Origin: Megaleporinus macrocephalus
Lineage: Eukaryota > Chordata > Actinopteri > Characiformes > Anostomidae
Assembly: GCA_021613375.1 (NCBI GenBank)
Contig: CM038720.1
Coordinates: 5,232,462 to 5,296,461, forward strand
DNA length: 64,000 nt
Direction: 5' to 3'
Part shown: positions 1-10,802 of the stretch, piece by piece
Numbering within the stretch: the stretch's first letter is position 1
Layout: every line of letters starts with the position of its first letter
Translations under genes and position numbers: made by a program
Notes under the pieces: model-generated
What the model saw: the letters and a program-made list of their open reading frames with translations, nothing else
Databases searched by the model: none
What the model was told of the DNA's origin: nothing

Positions 1-150
1 TACTACGCTTTGAAATAAATATGCTTCATTTTTGTGAGAAAATAGCAAAATAAAATTAGTTTTGTTACCTCTTAATACTTCATATTTCTTCACTTACTCT
101 TCAGCTGCAAAACAGTATGAGAAGCTTTGTTTTCAGATTTTGTACTGTGC

Positions 151-187
<37 letters not shown>

Positions 188-352
188 CATATAGCAATTT
201 TCATATCAGTGGTAGCTCAATATGCTTGACAATCATATATGCCAAAGGCAAACATTCAATTGTAAATAACCCTTTACTATTTTAATTACATAATGAAGTT
301 TTAATTAAATGTTAAAAACATGCATTTTAATTTGTTTTGTAAACATCTTCAC
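1..352. repeat. 3' flank of a preceding TAAR unit (partial)
   Basis: This stretch matches the receptor 3' flanks seen later, for example from about 12530 onward: the same AT-rich text, the same tail into an AAT microsatellite and the same run-in to the next unit. It shows that the tandem array extends beyond the left edge of the window. No gene is visible in it. Confidence 0.85.
151..185. repeat. (AAT)n microsatellite
   Basis: An uninterrupted run of about eleven AAT units. It occupies the same place in the receptor 3' flank as the AAT/ATT tracts near 12679, 31280, 39749 and 51059, so it is an inherited part of the unit whose length varies. Confidence 0.95.
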
Positions 353-1125
353 TGAGCTTGACTGTCTAATAAAAGTAAAAGCAGAATAACTGAAAGAGCC
401 TTTAGTTTTTGCAGAAGTTCAGTATCTCTTTCAGTTTTACCAGGAAATGTTGTGGCAGCCAATGATAAGTATTTGGTACTGCTTGCAATCTTGGCTGTCG
501 TGTGTTAAATATAAGAAGAAATGGAAATGTGTAGTTTTGTGTGATCAATGAAAATGATTATTTTCCTAATGACATCACAGGTAACATATACAAGGAGAAA
601 AGCAAAGGCCCTAAAACTGACTTTTGTGGTACTGCACAAAACATATACATTTTTTTGATGTATGATCTCTCAGTGAACCTGTCATTAAATATGACTAAAT
701 CACTCCAGACCTGTAATTTTAATTTACATTGTAGAACTGTTTACCACCTGTGTTTACACATAGAGGAATTTGGCCTCCACATGCACTGCATCCGTGCAGT
801 GAAACACCAACAAACTCATACAATAGTAATGTATGGATTAGGGGGCTGTGAGCACATGTGCCCGGAGTGGTGGGAAGTTTACAATGCTTCAGTCATGGCC
901 TTTGGATCATTTTGATCACAGCCCACGGCTACACCTTCTGCTTAAGATCCCGACCCACCATTCACAATAATAGATTACCGTGATTAATGGAATCTTGTGA
1001 TCAATAGTATCAAATGGAGCACAAAGAAAAGAGGAAGGGTGTCAATAGAGGGGGGGAGTTGATGGTTTTTTTTTGTTTTAATGTTAAGAGAACTGTCTTG
1101 TTGTTTATATGTGTCTAGTTGATTG
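353..1125. repeat. Unit 1, 5' module
   Basis: The start of the tandem unit, recognised by a motif reading gagcttgactgtctaataaa, which recurs near 5150, 12880, 16328, 31573, 39983 and 51332. It continues through sequence shared by units 1, 2, 4, 5, 6, 7 and 8. Around 840-950 it resembles a dispersed fish repeat (gctcaagagcacttcagtca in the intact copies). Short open frames here vary in length between copies and look non-coding. The module stops abruptly at about 1126, where gypsy internal sequence begins. Confidence 0.8.
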
Positions 1126-1162
1126 ACTCCTCGGGTTCAAGGGGTGTTCCTCAGCCCCACAC

Positions 1163-1549
1163 TTGTGGGGATCGCCTGAGACACGTCTCCAGGCATTTGT
1201 GGATTCAGGAGTGGCAGGCAACTTTCTTGACAATGGTCTGGCCAAGAAATTGGCCCTGCTGCTGGTCCCACTGGAGAAATCCCTGCCTGTGGCTGCCATA
1301 GATGGCCGTTCCCTGGAGCCAGGGTTTGTTAGCCATCAGACTCTCCCAGTCACATTACGATTTGGCCCACACACTGAACAGATTGTGCTGTTCATTATCC
1401 GTGCCCCTGATTTGCAACTGATCTTGGGCTACCCCTGGCTTCAGAGGCACAATCCCCATCTAGACTGGCTTAATTGGTCAGTGTTATTTTGGAGTTTGGC
1501 TTGTCGGGCCTCCTGTCTGCAGCTACCCAATGGTGGGTTGCAATTTTGA
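1163..1549 (+). pseudogene. Gypsy copy A protease remnant
   Basis: A 128-codon open frame with a retropepsin-like active-site motif of DSG type (FVDSGVAGNFLD at the start), followed by a hydrophobic strand and an ILGYPWLQRHNP motif typical of fish gypsy proteases. The frame breaks before the RT. It is a fragment of a polyprotein, not a separate gene, and the same region recurs at 34461-34690 and 43082-43450. Confidence 0.8.
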
Positions 1550-1649
1550 AGGTCCAGACTTATCTTGAGTCCCTCAGGAGTATTGGGACCTCAGGGAAGC
1601 ATTTAGCAAACCGAAGGCCCAACTCCAGCCTCCTCACCGGCCATATGAC

Positions 1650-2471
1650 ATGGCAGTAAACTTCCTCCCAGACACCTGTCCCCCTAGAGGCCGCTTGTTC
1701 TCCCTTTTGGGGCCGGAACGTCGGGCAATGAAGGAGTATATACAGGAGGCCCTAGCCCAAGGGTTCATCCGACCACTAGCCTCCCTGGCTGGGGCAGGGT
1801 TTTTCTCTGTTGGGCTACGCCCCTGTATAGACTACCGAGGACTAAAAAAAATAACTGTCAAAGACCGCTATCCCTTGCCCCTCATGACCTCAGCATTTGA
1901 GGCACTGCAGCACTCCTCCATTTTTACCAAACTGGACCTGTGTAGTGCCAACAACTTGGTAAGGATCCGAGAGGGGGACGAGTGGAAGACAGCGCTCATC
2001 ACTCCCTCTGGGCCCTATGAATACCTGGTTATGCCGTTTGTCCTAATGAACGCACCTTCTGTCTTCCAAAGGTATATAAACGAGGTCCTGAGGGAGGCCC
2101 CTGACAGGTACATGTTTGTCTACTTGGACGACATTTTGAATTACAGAAAGACCGTAGACGAACACATCACCCATTTTAGACGGGTCCTCCAGCTTCTTCT
2201 TGGGAACCGCCTCTTTGTTAAGCTGGAGAAGTCTGTATTCCATGCAAAAACCATTTCCTTTTTGGGCTTTGTAGTCTCCCATAACAGGTTGTGCATGGAC
2301 CACAACAAGATACATGCTGTGGAGAACTGGCCAAGACCCACATGTGTGCGTCTGGTCCAATGCTTCCTTGGTTTCACCTCAGTACAGCCCCGATACTTCA
2401 GCTCCCAAACGTGGACCTTCCGTTCATTGTTGAGGTGGACGCCTCTGAGGTGGGCGTCGGTGCTGTTCTGA
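1650..2471 (+). pseudogene. Gypsy copy A reverse transcriptase remnant
   Basis: A 273-codon frame covering fingers and palm of a Ty3/gypsy RT. It contains the FTKLDL and YLDD motifs, so the catalytic aspartates are still encoded. Relative to copy B (34912-36141) it lacks about six codons after GFFS and the whole thumb/connection stretch after CFLGFT, where it jumps out of frame to RNase H sequence. Both deletions also occur in copy C. Not functional. Confidence 0.85.
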
Positions 2472-2792
2472 CCCAACGATCTGCTGAGGACAAAAAGCTG
2501 CACTCATGTGCCTACTTCTCTCGCGGATAACCCTAGCAGAGCGGAACTATGATGTGGGTGACCATGAGTTACTGGCGGTCAAACTTGCGCTTGAGGAGTA
2601 GAGGCATTGGCTGGAGGGGGCAAAACACCCCTTCCTGGTCTGGACGGACCACAAAAACTTGGCGTACATAAAGCAGGCCAAGCGACTTAATCCGCACCAG
2701 GCCAGATGGGGACTGTTTTTTGCCTGGTTTGACTTTAACCTGTCATACCGGCCGGGTACTAAGAAAGGCAAGCCTGATGCCCTCTCCTGCTA
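2420..2792 (+). pseudogene. Gypsy copy A RNase H remnant
   Basis: Pieces of RNase H in shifting frames: a [14 protein letters not shown] motif near 2430, and a [10 protein letters not shown] motif near 2640. Stops separate the pieces (for example the tag at about 2599). It connects the RT remnant with the integrase. Confidence 0.7.
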
Positions 2793-3158
2793 GTGAGAGT
2801 CCTCACCTTCAGCTACTCCACCCTCGACCATAATCCCCAGGGCTTGCGTCGTGGCACCCATCCAGTGGGGTGTAGAGAACAGGCCCTCCTTACTGAACCG
2901 GACCCAGGTGGAGGCTCTCCGAGCCGATTCTATGTGCCTAAGGCAGTTAGACATCAGGTACTCGAGTGGGTGCATACTTCCCCCTTTTTAGTTCACCCAG
3001 GAGTCACACGCACACAAGAGTTTCTCCGTCGACGGTTTTGGTGGCCCCACATGGAACCCGACGTTCGAGGGTATGTTAACTCCTGTCGCACCTGCGCCCA
3101 ATGCAAGGACCCCAGGACCAGGCCTGTGGGTTTGTTGCACCCAGTAGCTGTCCCTTAG
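2793..3158 (+). pseudogene. Gypsy copy A integrase N-terminal zinc-binding region
   Basis: A 121-codon frame carrying the HHCC zinc-binding arrangement of integrases: a His pair in the HTSPFLVHPG area, then a CRTCAQC cysteine pair. The catalytic core follows in other frames (3180-3680, with a [15 protein letters not shown] segment). The polyprotein is broken between the two. Confidence 0.8.
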
Positions 3159-4041
3159 TGTCCTTGGTCCCACCTGTCACTTGGCTTTATCACAGGGTTG
3201 CCCCCATCCAGGGGCAACACAGTGGTTCTGATAGTCATCGACAGGTTCTCCAAGGCTGGCCGCTTCATAGCTTTGCTGAAGCTGCCATATGCAAAGTAGA
3301 CAGCTACATTACTACTCACTCAGGTTGTCCACACTCACGGTTTGCCTTAGGACATAGTATCAGACCAGGGGCCTCAATTCACCAGCCGGTTCTGGGAGGC
3401 CTCTTGTCGTTTGCTAGGAGCAGGAGCTAGCCTATGATCTGGCTTCCATCCCCAATCTAACGGCCAGACAAAGAGAGTTAACCAGGATTTGGAGCGCACC
3501 CTCCGCTGCCTGGCCTCTTCCTGTCCATCCTCTTGGTCTGTGTACCTAGTATGGGCAGTGTTTGCCAACAACACCCTGTGGCACTCCTCTTTAGGTATCT
3601 TGCCGTTCGATTGCCAGTTTGGGTATGTTCCACACGTGTTCCCTGACCAGGAGGCAGGCGTAGTGTGTCGTATCTGCTAGACAGACAGTAAGGCGCTGCC
3701 GTTTAGCCTGGCAAAGGGCACACAGGGCTCTCTTGTCCGCGGTCGCGACCGGCGTCTCCTTATCGGCCAGGACAACGGGTTTGGCTCTTGGCCAAGGACC
3801 TGCCTTTGTGGGGTTGTCCTTGCAAATTTGCTCCCCGCTACATCGGGCCATTCAAGGTCCTTCGCCGAATTAACCCTGTGTCTTACCGCCTCGCCCTTCT
3901 GCCATCTTTGCGAATCAACCCCACCTTCCACGTGTCTTGCCTTAAGCCCTTATTGTGTTCAGTGGGTCCATTCAACCCGCTGGGTCCGCGCATGGTGGAC
4001 AGCGTATACAGTCAGGCGTCTCTTGGACGTTCAGCGGGTTC

Positions 4042-4196
4042 GCGGTGGACTTGGTTGATTGGGAGGGCTATGGTCCTGAAGAGTGGTCCTGGGTGCTGTC
4101 CTGTCACATTCTGGACCATGAACTCATTCTGGCTTTTCAGCGGGATCGCACAGCTGGGCTCGGGACATCAGGAGCTTTCCCTCTGGCGGGGGATCC
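4042..4196 (+). pseudogene. Gypsy copy A chromodomain-like C-terminus
   Basis: Encodes [14 protein letters not shown] followed by HILDHELI, the signature of the integrase-linked chromodomain in fish Ty3/gypsy chromoviruses. It lies immediately before the 3' LTR. The equivalent in copy C is near 45780-45930; copy B has lost it. Confidence 0.8.
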
Positions 4197-5017
4197 TGTC
4201 AGGGCTGGTGCTAGGTCGAGGCCCCCTCCGGCCACCATGGGGAATCAGGCACACTAATCAGGACTGATTCCACACAGCTGTGCCAGGGCTATATTACCCC
4301 AGTGTTCCAGTCACTCAGTGCTGGGTCTTTGCCAAAGTTTTGAGCTAAGTTCCTGGCCGGTAATGTTGGGTATTGAGGTCTGAGAGCTTTTGTGCTACAC
4401 TTCGTTTCTATCTTCAAGGGTGCAAGTGTGGTGACACTGCCCCTCCCTTTCGAGTTTTCTCACGTTGTTCTTTCTCTCCAATCACCAAGCACTCCTGTTA
4501 CCTAATTATATTTTTGGGAAGTTTATTAGTTTAGTTTTCCCCAGTTTATCAGGGCTGCCACTCTTCAAGTGCCGTCCTTTGTTGTGTTTTTCCCGTTGTT
4601 TCCTCACGCTCGGTGTGGGCTTTTGTGTCTGTGCATGTTCAGTGCCAATCCCTCCTTTTAAATGATATACACGGCAGTAATATTAAGTCAGTGCAGTGGT
4701 TCAGCAGTAGTGTGTTCGCCCTGTAATACAGGGGCCGGGGTTCGCACCTTGGTTTAAGCGTTTGTTTATTCATCTTTTATTTTCATCCTTGTAAGCTTTT
4801 ATTTGCGAAGCGCCTCCTACCTGTGGCGTGTTGGTCTAGTGGCAAGTCTAGTATGCATTTGGTCGTCCTGGGTTCGATTCCCACCTTTTTTCATTTCTTG
4901 GTGATTTACCTGTTCTGAGATCTAACTGTTCTGCACACGGTATAAGCTCACCCAGAAAGTGTTGGTACTTCACCCCTGCGGCTCGACTTCGAGTCCAGCA
5001 CTGGGCAGGCTCTTACA
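4197..5017 (+). repeat. Gypsy copy A 3' LTR
   Basis: About 820 bp starting TGTCAGGG and ending CTTACA, so it has TG...CA termini. It matches LTR sequence at 7698-8514, 26168-26978, 33473-33794 (partial) and 45935-46765. It is followed by ctttgc, the same hexamer that precedes and follows the solo LTRs, consistent with a target-site duplication. It contains two tRNA-like segments. Confidence 0.85.
4692..4885 (+). other. Two tRNA-like segments inside the gypsy LTR (copy A)
   Basis: The first segment (4692-4748) resembles a glycine tRNA in its A-box and T-loop area (agtggttcagcagtag, then ggggttcgcacc). The second (4824-4885) resembles a glutamate tRNA (ttggtctagtggc, then gggttcgattcccacc). 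Neither closes into a full cloverleaf by eye, so these are tRNA-derived or tRNA-mimicking sequences, not tRNA genes. The pair recurs in the LTRs at 8193-8388, 26653-26845 and 46427-46622; copy B keeps only the second (33599-33663). Confidence 0.5.
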
Positions 5018-5145
5018 CTTTGCTATTTATTGCTCCATAAAATCTCCAAAAAGAACTCGACGCTACTTCAGAATGCCCAGCACTGATCACAAGCATTGTG
5101 TCTTGGATTTGTCATGCATATTAATGTTTTAGTAAAAATGTTCAC
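5018..5145. repeat. Post-LTR flank fused to the start of unit 2
   Basis: After the LTR about 95 bp of the normal downstream flank is present, then at about 5113 it jumps to the sequence that normally precedes the next unit (tgcatattaatgttttagta). Everything between, including the fold-back element, the LINE and a receptor gene, is missing from unit 1. The junction shows at most a CA microhomology. Confidence 0.75.
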
Positions 5146-7697
5146 TGAGCTTGACTGTCTAATAAAAGTAAAAGCAGAGTAACTAAAAGAGCCTTTAGTT
5201 TTTGCAGAAGTTTAGTATCTCTTTCAGTTTTAGCAGGAAATGTTTTGACAGCCAATGATAAGTGTTTGGTACTGCTTGCAATCTTGGCTGCCGTGTGTTA
5301 AATATAAGAAGAAATGGAAATGTGTAGTTTTGTGTGATCAACATAACTTAAAATTATTATAATTTCCTAATGACATCACAGATAACATATACAAGTAGAA
5401 AAGCAAAGGCCCTAAAACTGACCTTTCTGGTACTGCACAAAACATATACATTTTTTGATGTATAATGTCTCACTGAACCAGTCATTACATATGACTAAAT
5501 CACTCCAGACCTGTAATTTTAATTTTAGAACTATTTACCACTTGTGTTTCCACATAGAGGAATTTGGCCACCACATGCAATGCATCCATGCAGTGAAACA
5601 CCCACAAACTCATACATTAGTAACGTACGGACTAGGGGGCTGTGAGCACATGTGTCCGGAGCGGTGGGAAGTTTACAATGCTCAGACAGTGGCTGGTTAG
5701 GTGCGTTGCTCAAGAGCACTTCAGTCATGGCCTTTTGGATGATTTCGATCACAGCCCACGGCTGCACCTTCTGCTTAAGATCCCGACCCACCATTCACAA
5801 TGATAGATTACCGTGATTAATGGAATCTTGGGATCAATAGTATCAAATGGAGCACAAATAAAAGAGCAAGGGTGTCAATAGAGACAGGGAGTTGATGTTT
5901 TTTTTGTTGTTTTTATGTTAAGAGAACTGTCTTGTTGTTTATATGTGTCTAGTTGATTGACTGTCTGAAGCTGACTGAGAAGTCTTGGGACATGTAGAAA
6001 ACCAAATTGTAATGCCTCCAAGCTGTTTATCATGCTACCTTCCAAACAACCAATTCTCATCGCATAAATGTGAGTAATGTTAGGGCTGGGCCATACCTGC
6101 CTTTTAGTCAGCACCTCTGATACCAAGGCTTAAAACTACAGCACCAGCTGTGGGATGGTAAACATTGTTGTGATCTGTCTGCAATTACAAACAGTACATG
6201 CAACTGGCATGTAATGTACAAGTTAATTGTCTTGTGTATCTTCTATGTACCCTTCATGCATGTGCCTAGTGAGCTCAATTGAGTAACCCAAGGTAACTCT
6301 GCATGTAGCAGCAATTTAGGTGCACAAAATAAACCAGTAAATGGCTACCTTGTAAAAGTCACCAACTGATATATCTTATCTTGATATGCAACTTATGTGA
6401 CCAAACTTACAGGGAAAGTGACAAAAGAAAGCTGATCAGGACCTCAAATGGCAACTGAAAGAGTGCACTTAACACTATTTCTGAGTGACTTTCTGAATGA
6501 CTTCTACTGGCACATACTTATTGAGCTAATAGCTATGCATTTACAGTTGCTAAAACATGAACTGTGCTGATTATGAAAGTAAAGACTTAAAACTGTGACA
6601 GGGTGTACAGTCCGCTGCATACTATTTTAAATGAACCTGTTCCATGGTATCACAACTCTACCCATTCTGCTGCTTGAAAAGACACTTGGACAGAAACTCT
6701 TGGTCCCTTCATCAATGACAGGACTGAGAAAATCCCTTAGCAACTCATACCTAATGTGTTCTCTTTTCCTTTCTGACATCATCAGCATCTCAGTCACAAC
6801 ATAAATGGGGATCATTACACTTTGGCTCTAAGTCTATTTCTGATCATTCATCTGGAGCAGATGGGCTCTGACTCTCTGGGCTTGTACTGAAAACAATGGC
6901 CAGCCACCAGCTGGCAGTTCGATCAACTTTGTAAGCACCAGTAGTCAGTAGGTCAGTAGTTTGTCTTCCTGAGGTCCATAACTTGCATGTGTTATTATTT
7001 ACATGATGATTTACATAATCAAAAAACTATTCTACTACATTCTGGTCTCAATGGGGCTCAAGAAGCTGGGTTTCAAATACAAATAGTAGTTCCGACTAAT
7101 ACACACAAAAAATGAGTTCCTGCGCACTAGTTTGACCCACAGCAGTATTTTTAACCTGTGACACCTGTGATGATTTTACCTTTATTGGCCAAGGACCAGG
7201 TCCCCTTTCCTGATGTTACAGCCTTTAGCCTTTTTTGAGATGATGCCTGATCTTCAAATATTGTGATATCATTTTTTTCTACTGCTACTGAACATAGTCA
7301 AATGGCACTTGGGGAATCCTTCCATACATCAAATAAAATGCTACATAATCTGTTGACTCCTGAGCATGAACATGTCAGTGTTTGCAACATCTAAGGATGT
7401 TGGAGGTTATGCTCTTTACATGCTGCTAAAGGTTTGACTGAATCACTCAACATGATCATGCCCCATGTGGTAATAGGCTGCTGTTCTTGACTTTTACTGC
7501 ACCAACTCCAGAATCAACTGGCTCTCGAAGTTTGCTACCTGATTTGCGTGGATTTCGTTGACAGTTTGCAGCATGGTAAGGTGTCATTGTTTTTTTTTTA
7601 AGTGGTCAGTAATCACTAAATCAATGCATGCCAGAAGAGGAAAGGCTCATAGTTTGACAGCACTAAACTTGAAAGCATCCTGAACTACATTCTTTGC
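5146..7697. repeat. Unit 2, 5' module
   Basis: The most complete copy of the 5' module, about 2.5 kb. It holds a dispersed-repeat-like segment near 5630-5790, then AT-rich unique-looking sequence. The part from 7130 to 7430 is also present in unit 4 near 20490-20820 but is deleted from units 5 and 7, so unit 2 probably keeps the older structure. Open frames on both strands are short and not conserved in length. No gene is supported. Confidence 0.75.
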
Positions 7698-8514
7698 TGT
7701 AAGGACGGGTGCTAGGTCGAGGCCCCCTCCCACCACCAGGGGGAGTCAGGCACACTAATCAGGCCTGATTCCACACATCTGTGCCAGGGCTACATAACCT
7801 CAGTGATCCAGTCACTCAGTGCTGGGTCTTTGCCAAAGTTTTGAGCTAAGCTCCTGGCTGGTAACATTCGGTATTGAGGTCTGAGAGCCTTTGTGCTACA
7901 CCTCGTTTCTATCTTCAAGGGTGCAAGTGTGGTGACACTGCCCCTCCCTTTCGAGTTTTCACACTTTGTTCTTTCTCTCCAGTCACCAAGCACTCCTGTT
8001 ACTTAGTTTTATTTTCGGAAAGTTTATTAGTTTAGTTTTCCCCAGTTTATCGGGGATGCCACTCTTCCCGTGGCGACCTTTGTTGTGTTTTTCCCGCCGT
8101 TTCCTCAGGCTCGGCGTGGGCTTTTGTTTCTGTGCATGTTCAGTGCCAATCCCTCCATTTAAACGATATACACTGCAGTAGTATTAAGTCTGTGCAGTGG
8201 TTCAGTGGTAGTGTATTTGCCCTGTAACGCAGCGGCCGGGGTTTGCACCTTGGTTCAAGCATTTGTTTATTCGTCTTCTATTTTAATCCTTGGAAGCTCT
8301 TATTTGCAAAGCACCTACCACCTGCTGCGCATTGGTCCAGTGGCAAGTCTAGTCTCGCATTCGGGCGACCCAGGTTCGATTCCCACCGTTTTTCATTTCT
8401 TGGGGATTTACCTGTTCTGAGATCTAACTGTTCTGCACATGGTGTTAGCTCACCCAGATAAGTGTTGGTACTTCACCCCTGTGGCTCGGCTTCGAGTCCA
8501 GCACTGGGCAGGCC
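7698..8514 (+). mobile_element. Solo gypsy LTR, unit 2
   Basis: An LTR copy with no internal sequence. It begins tgtaagga and is flanked by ctttgc on both sides (7692-7697 and 8515-8520), the direct repeat expected after integration. The terminal cttaca has been lost. The same flank precedes the solo LTR of unit 5 and the gypsy copy in unit 7, so all sit at one ancestral site and this one arose by LTR-LTR recombination. It carries the two tRNA-like segments at 8193-8388. Confidence 0.85.
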
Positions 8515-8855
8515 CTTTGCTATTTATTGCTCCATACAATCTGCAAAAAGAACTCGAGACCAAAGGCTGTCTATTCAAGGCTACTTCAGAATGCCCAGCA
8601 CTGATCACAAGCATTGTGTCTTGGATTTGTCAAGTTGTGAATAATTGGATTCTTCTTCTTTTTATTATTATTAACAGTAGTGTTTTTTAGATCTAAGGGG
8701 GTCACTAAGGAGACACCCTGGTCTTATTTTAAGCAGCCTTAACCACGCACTTGATGTCTGAGCTAACGCATCCCTGGTGCACCTTGACAACAGTTTCATA
8801 TCCGCTACACAGGACTGGTGCCTTGACCTGGATCTTCATTTATTGCCTTCAAGGA
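8515..8855. repeat. Post-LTR flank with half of a fold-back element, unit 2
   Basis: Unit sequence shared with 26979-27377 and 46766-47150. Only the right arm of the fold-back element is present (about 8775-8834); the left arm present in units 4, 5, 7 and 8 has been deleted. No gene. Confidence 0.7.
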
Positions 8856-9927
8856 TTTAAGCAAATTTTACTTTCATTTGCAACACATGTGGTACATGAG
8901 ATGCAACAAAATTGGGACCCTAGGTCCCAGTTTCCTCGAAAATACAAATATCCGGTATAAAATATAAAATATGAATGAAGTACAATAAATAAAATACACA
9001 GAACACTCTCCACCATCTTACCATCTGTAAAAGGAGTTGAGAACTGAGCTTCCTAGTCCAGCACACCTAAGCTGCCTGAGGAAGTAGAGCTGCTGATGTC
9101 TCTACCTGATCAGATTGGAAGTGTTGTTGCCCCTGGTGAGGTTATTAATCAGGTGCACACTCAGTTGCATAATCTGTGATGCACTTAATGCCCTTCCACA
9201 ATATCCATGGACCTTCTCTGGCTTTCACCCTCTTAACACCTGCCGTCAGCTCTCTTCTAGCAATCCTAAATTCCTGTGAGTTGCCAGACCTAAAAGAAAC
9301 ATCCTAGCTTTTAGCAGAGAATGAACCTCTTGGTACAGCCAAGGTTTCTAGTTTGGGTAGCATGTCACAGTGCTGGTCGTGGTGAAATCCTCCACACGCT
9401 TGCTGATATATCAGAGGACAGCTGATGTATAGCCCTCCAGATCCAGTTTCCTCTCAGACACAGCAACCTTCCTGTAGTCGTGCAGTGCAGAGTTACCGTC
9501 ACTGGGCCACACAGTAATGGCCTTTTATGTAGGTTTGGAGCATATCAGCTGGAGATGTTAGGCAGGGAGCAGCATGACTGAGATGTGGTCAGATAGGCCG
9601 AGGTGGGCGCGGGGCATGGCTCTGTATGCGTCTAGTATGTCCAGTGTGTTGTCTAGCCTCTCTAGCCTCAGAGCGGTGGCTATTCACACTTACACCGTTT
9701 GTGCACAACCCTTTCCATTTACATAGATGCCACCCCCCGCAAGCTTTCTCTGATAGCTGGTTGAGGTCCACAAGGAAAGGCTGCTGTTGTGTAGCCATGT
9801 TTCCATTAGACAAAGTACAGCACAGTTCCTCATCTCCTCAGAAACACTCATCCTCTGCCGGTCCAGCTTGTTGTCCAAAGAGTGTACGTTGGAACAGGGA
9901 TGGAAAATGTCTTATTCCTGATCTGTC
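8856..9927 (-). mobile_element. L2-like LINE remnant, internally deleted, unit 2
   Basis: Read on the minus strand, this starts with endonuclease-type coding sequence (MDNKLDRQRM, then a CAVLCLMETWLH motif near 9800-9870). It skips most of the RT, shows an RT C-terminal remnant, and ends in a 3' UTR resembling fish LINEs (the part covering 8860-8940, with caaatgaaagtaaaatttgc on the minus strand). Stops interrupt all frames. The same deletion derivative is found in units 5 and 7; units 4 and 8 carry longer endonuclease sequence. Confidence 0.75.
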
Positions 9928-10020
9928 ATGAGCCAAGGCAATGTAATTTCATTGTAATGCACACTGTACAGTATAAATTTGAATGACAATAAAGTTGGTC
10001 TATGTCTATGTCTATGTGTT
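9928..10020 (+). mobile_element. LINE 3' tail on the opposite strand, unit 2
   Basis: A short + strand LINE-type 3' end with gaatgacaataaagttggtc followed by a tctatg tandem tail. It abuts the 5' side of the minus-strand LINE. The minus-strand element has its own 3' end, so this is best read as a second insertion. Copies lie at 13300-13380, 28488-28560 and 48266-48345. Confidence 0.6.
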
Positions 10021-10676
10021 TGGTTACACCAGGCCGTGGGAGACACCTCACGCCAGATGGCGCTACTAAATACCAGCCCTACAAGATTACCTCACGCCAA
10101 TCGATGCTACCAAATACCAGATCCAGCAATACCGAAATCTGCCGTGTTGCAGTTTACCAGACGCAAATGTGCAATGACAAGCACAGCTGACCTAAATAGG
10201 CCACGACGCATGTTTTACCCGTACAAGCATCCAATAAACTTCTAACAAAAACAGAGAGAAACGCTGCATTTAGTTTCAGATTATAACAGTAATTGAGGCA
10301 TCAACTGCAACAGGTTAGCGAGTAACCAAAACACTGTTATAGAAACAATTCCTTTATGCTTCATGCAAATATCAAATAACTAACCAAAATGAAGCTTTAG
10401 TTTAGTTCACAATACAAATGCCCTAAAATCATTTTGGTATAAAAACAATAATAAAATTAATAATAACAATATCTCAGCTACAGCTGCAGTTTAGTATTCA
10501 TACTACTAAACTACTATTAAAAGTTCTGTTGTAAAACAGATGTTCTTTCTGTTCAGTCATTAACAGTAACATTCATTAAAGATTACTATTATAAACACTC
10601 TCACCCTTCACCTAGTTATTTCATGTAAATTTGTATTTGAATATCAGGTGTCTGATGTAATTGTGAATGTAAGTCT
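10021..10676 (+). promoter_or_regulatory. Conserved receptor upstream region, unit 2
   Basis: About 650 bp conserved in order in front of the array receptors. It contains a small perfect inverted repeat (gtttagta, 7-base loop, tactaaac) near 10490-10513. No open frame is convincing. The high conservation may only reflect recent duplication, except for the proximal part annotated separately. Confidence 0.5.
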
Positions 10677-10722
10677 AGCCAATCACGTTAGTGGGAGGAT
10701 TAATACTAAAGTATAAGAAGAC
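10677..10722 (+). promoter_or_regulatory. Core promoter: CCAAT box and TATA-like box
   Basis: CCAAT at 10679-10683 and tataag at 10712-10717, with gtgggaggatt between them. The start codon lies 91 bp after the TATA-like box. The same order and spacing occur before all eight receptors, including the diverged one at 62107. Confidence 0.65.
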
Positions 10723-10802
10723 ATGTGAGGAAGATAGATCTCCCAGTTCAGCACTGCTGCTACAATTACTGCAGTCAGTTCTAACCAATAGAGCTGATTT
10801 AG

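Larger units (their letters stand above)
1126..5017 (+). mobile_element. Ty3/gypsy chromodomain LTR retrotransposon, copy A (5'-truncated, decayed)
   Basis: A decayed Ty3/gypsy element lacking its 5' LTR and gag. In order it shows an aspartic protease remnant, reverse transcriptase, RNase H, a zinc-binding integrase N-terminus, an integrase core remnant, a chromodomain-like tail and a 3' LTR. The order PR-RT-RH-IN-chromodomain is that of chromoviruses. Frameshifts and stops break every domain. It joins unit sequence directly at about 1126, inside the gag-protease boundary, so the left end was lost by deletion. It shares two RT deletions with copy C (42235-46765), which points to common descent by segmental duplication rather than independent insertion. 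Confidence 0.9.

Noticed and set aside
151..185. A CRISPR-like or other structured array in the regularly spaced AAT tracts
   Set aside because: Simple trinucleotide repeats without spacers; the sequence is eukaryotic.
541..915. An open frame in the 5' module, repeated with similar wording in units 1, 2, 4, 5, 6, 7 and 8, as a possible small host gene
   Set aside because: Its length and start change between copies, frames are cut by small indels, and part of it overlaps a dispersed fish repeat. It behaves as repeat sequence.
1105..1299. Minus-strand open frames across the gypsy copies
   Set aside because: They are shadows of the + strand polyprotein regions.
4824..4885. A functional tRNA gene
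   Set aside because: B-box-like motif is good but no complete acceptor and anticodon stems can be drawn, and the sequence lies within an LTR repeated in several units.
8856..10020. Minus-strand LINE followed by a + strand LINE tail read as one twin-primed, 5'-inverted insertion
   Set aside because: The minus-strand piece has its own recognisable LINE 3' UTR at its far end (about 8860-8940), so two separate insertions explain the structure better.
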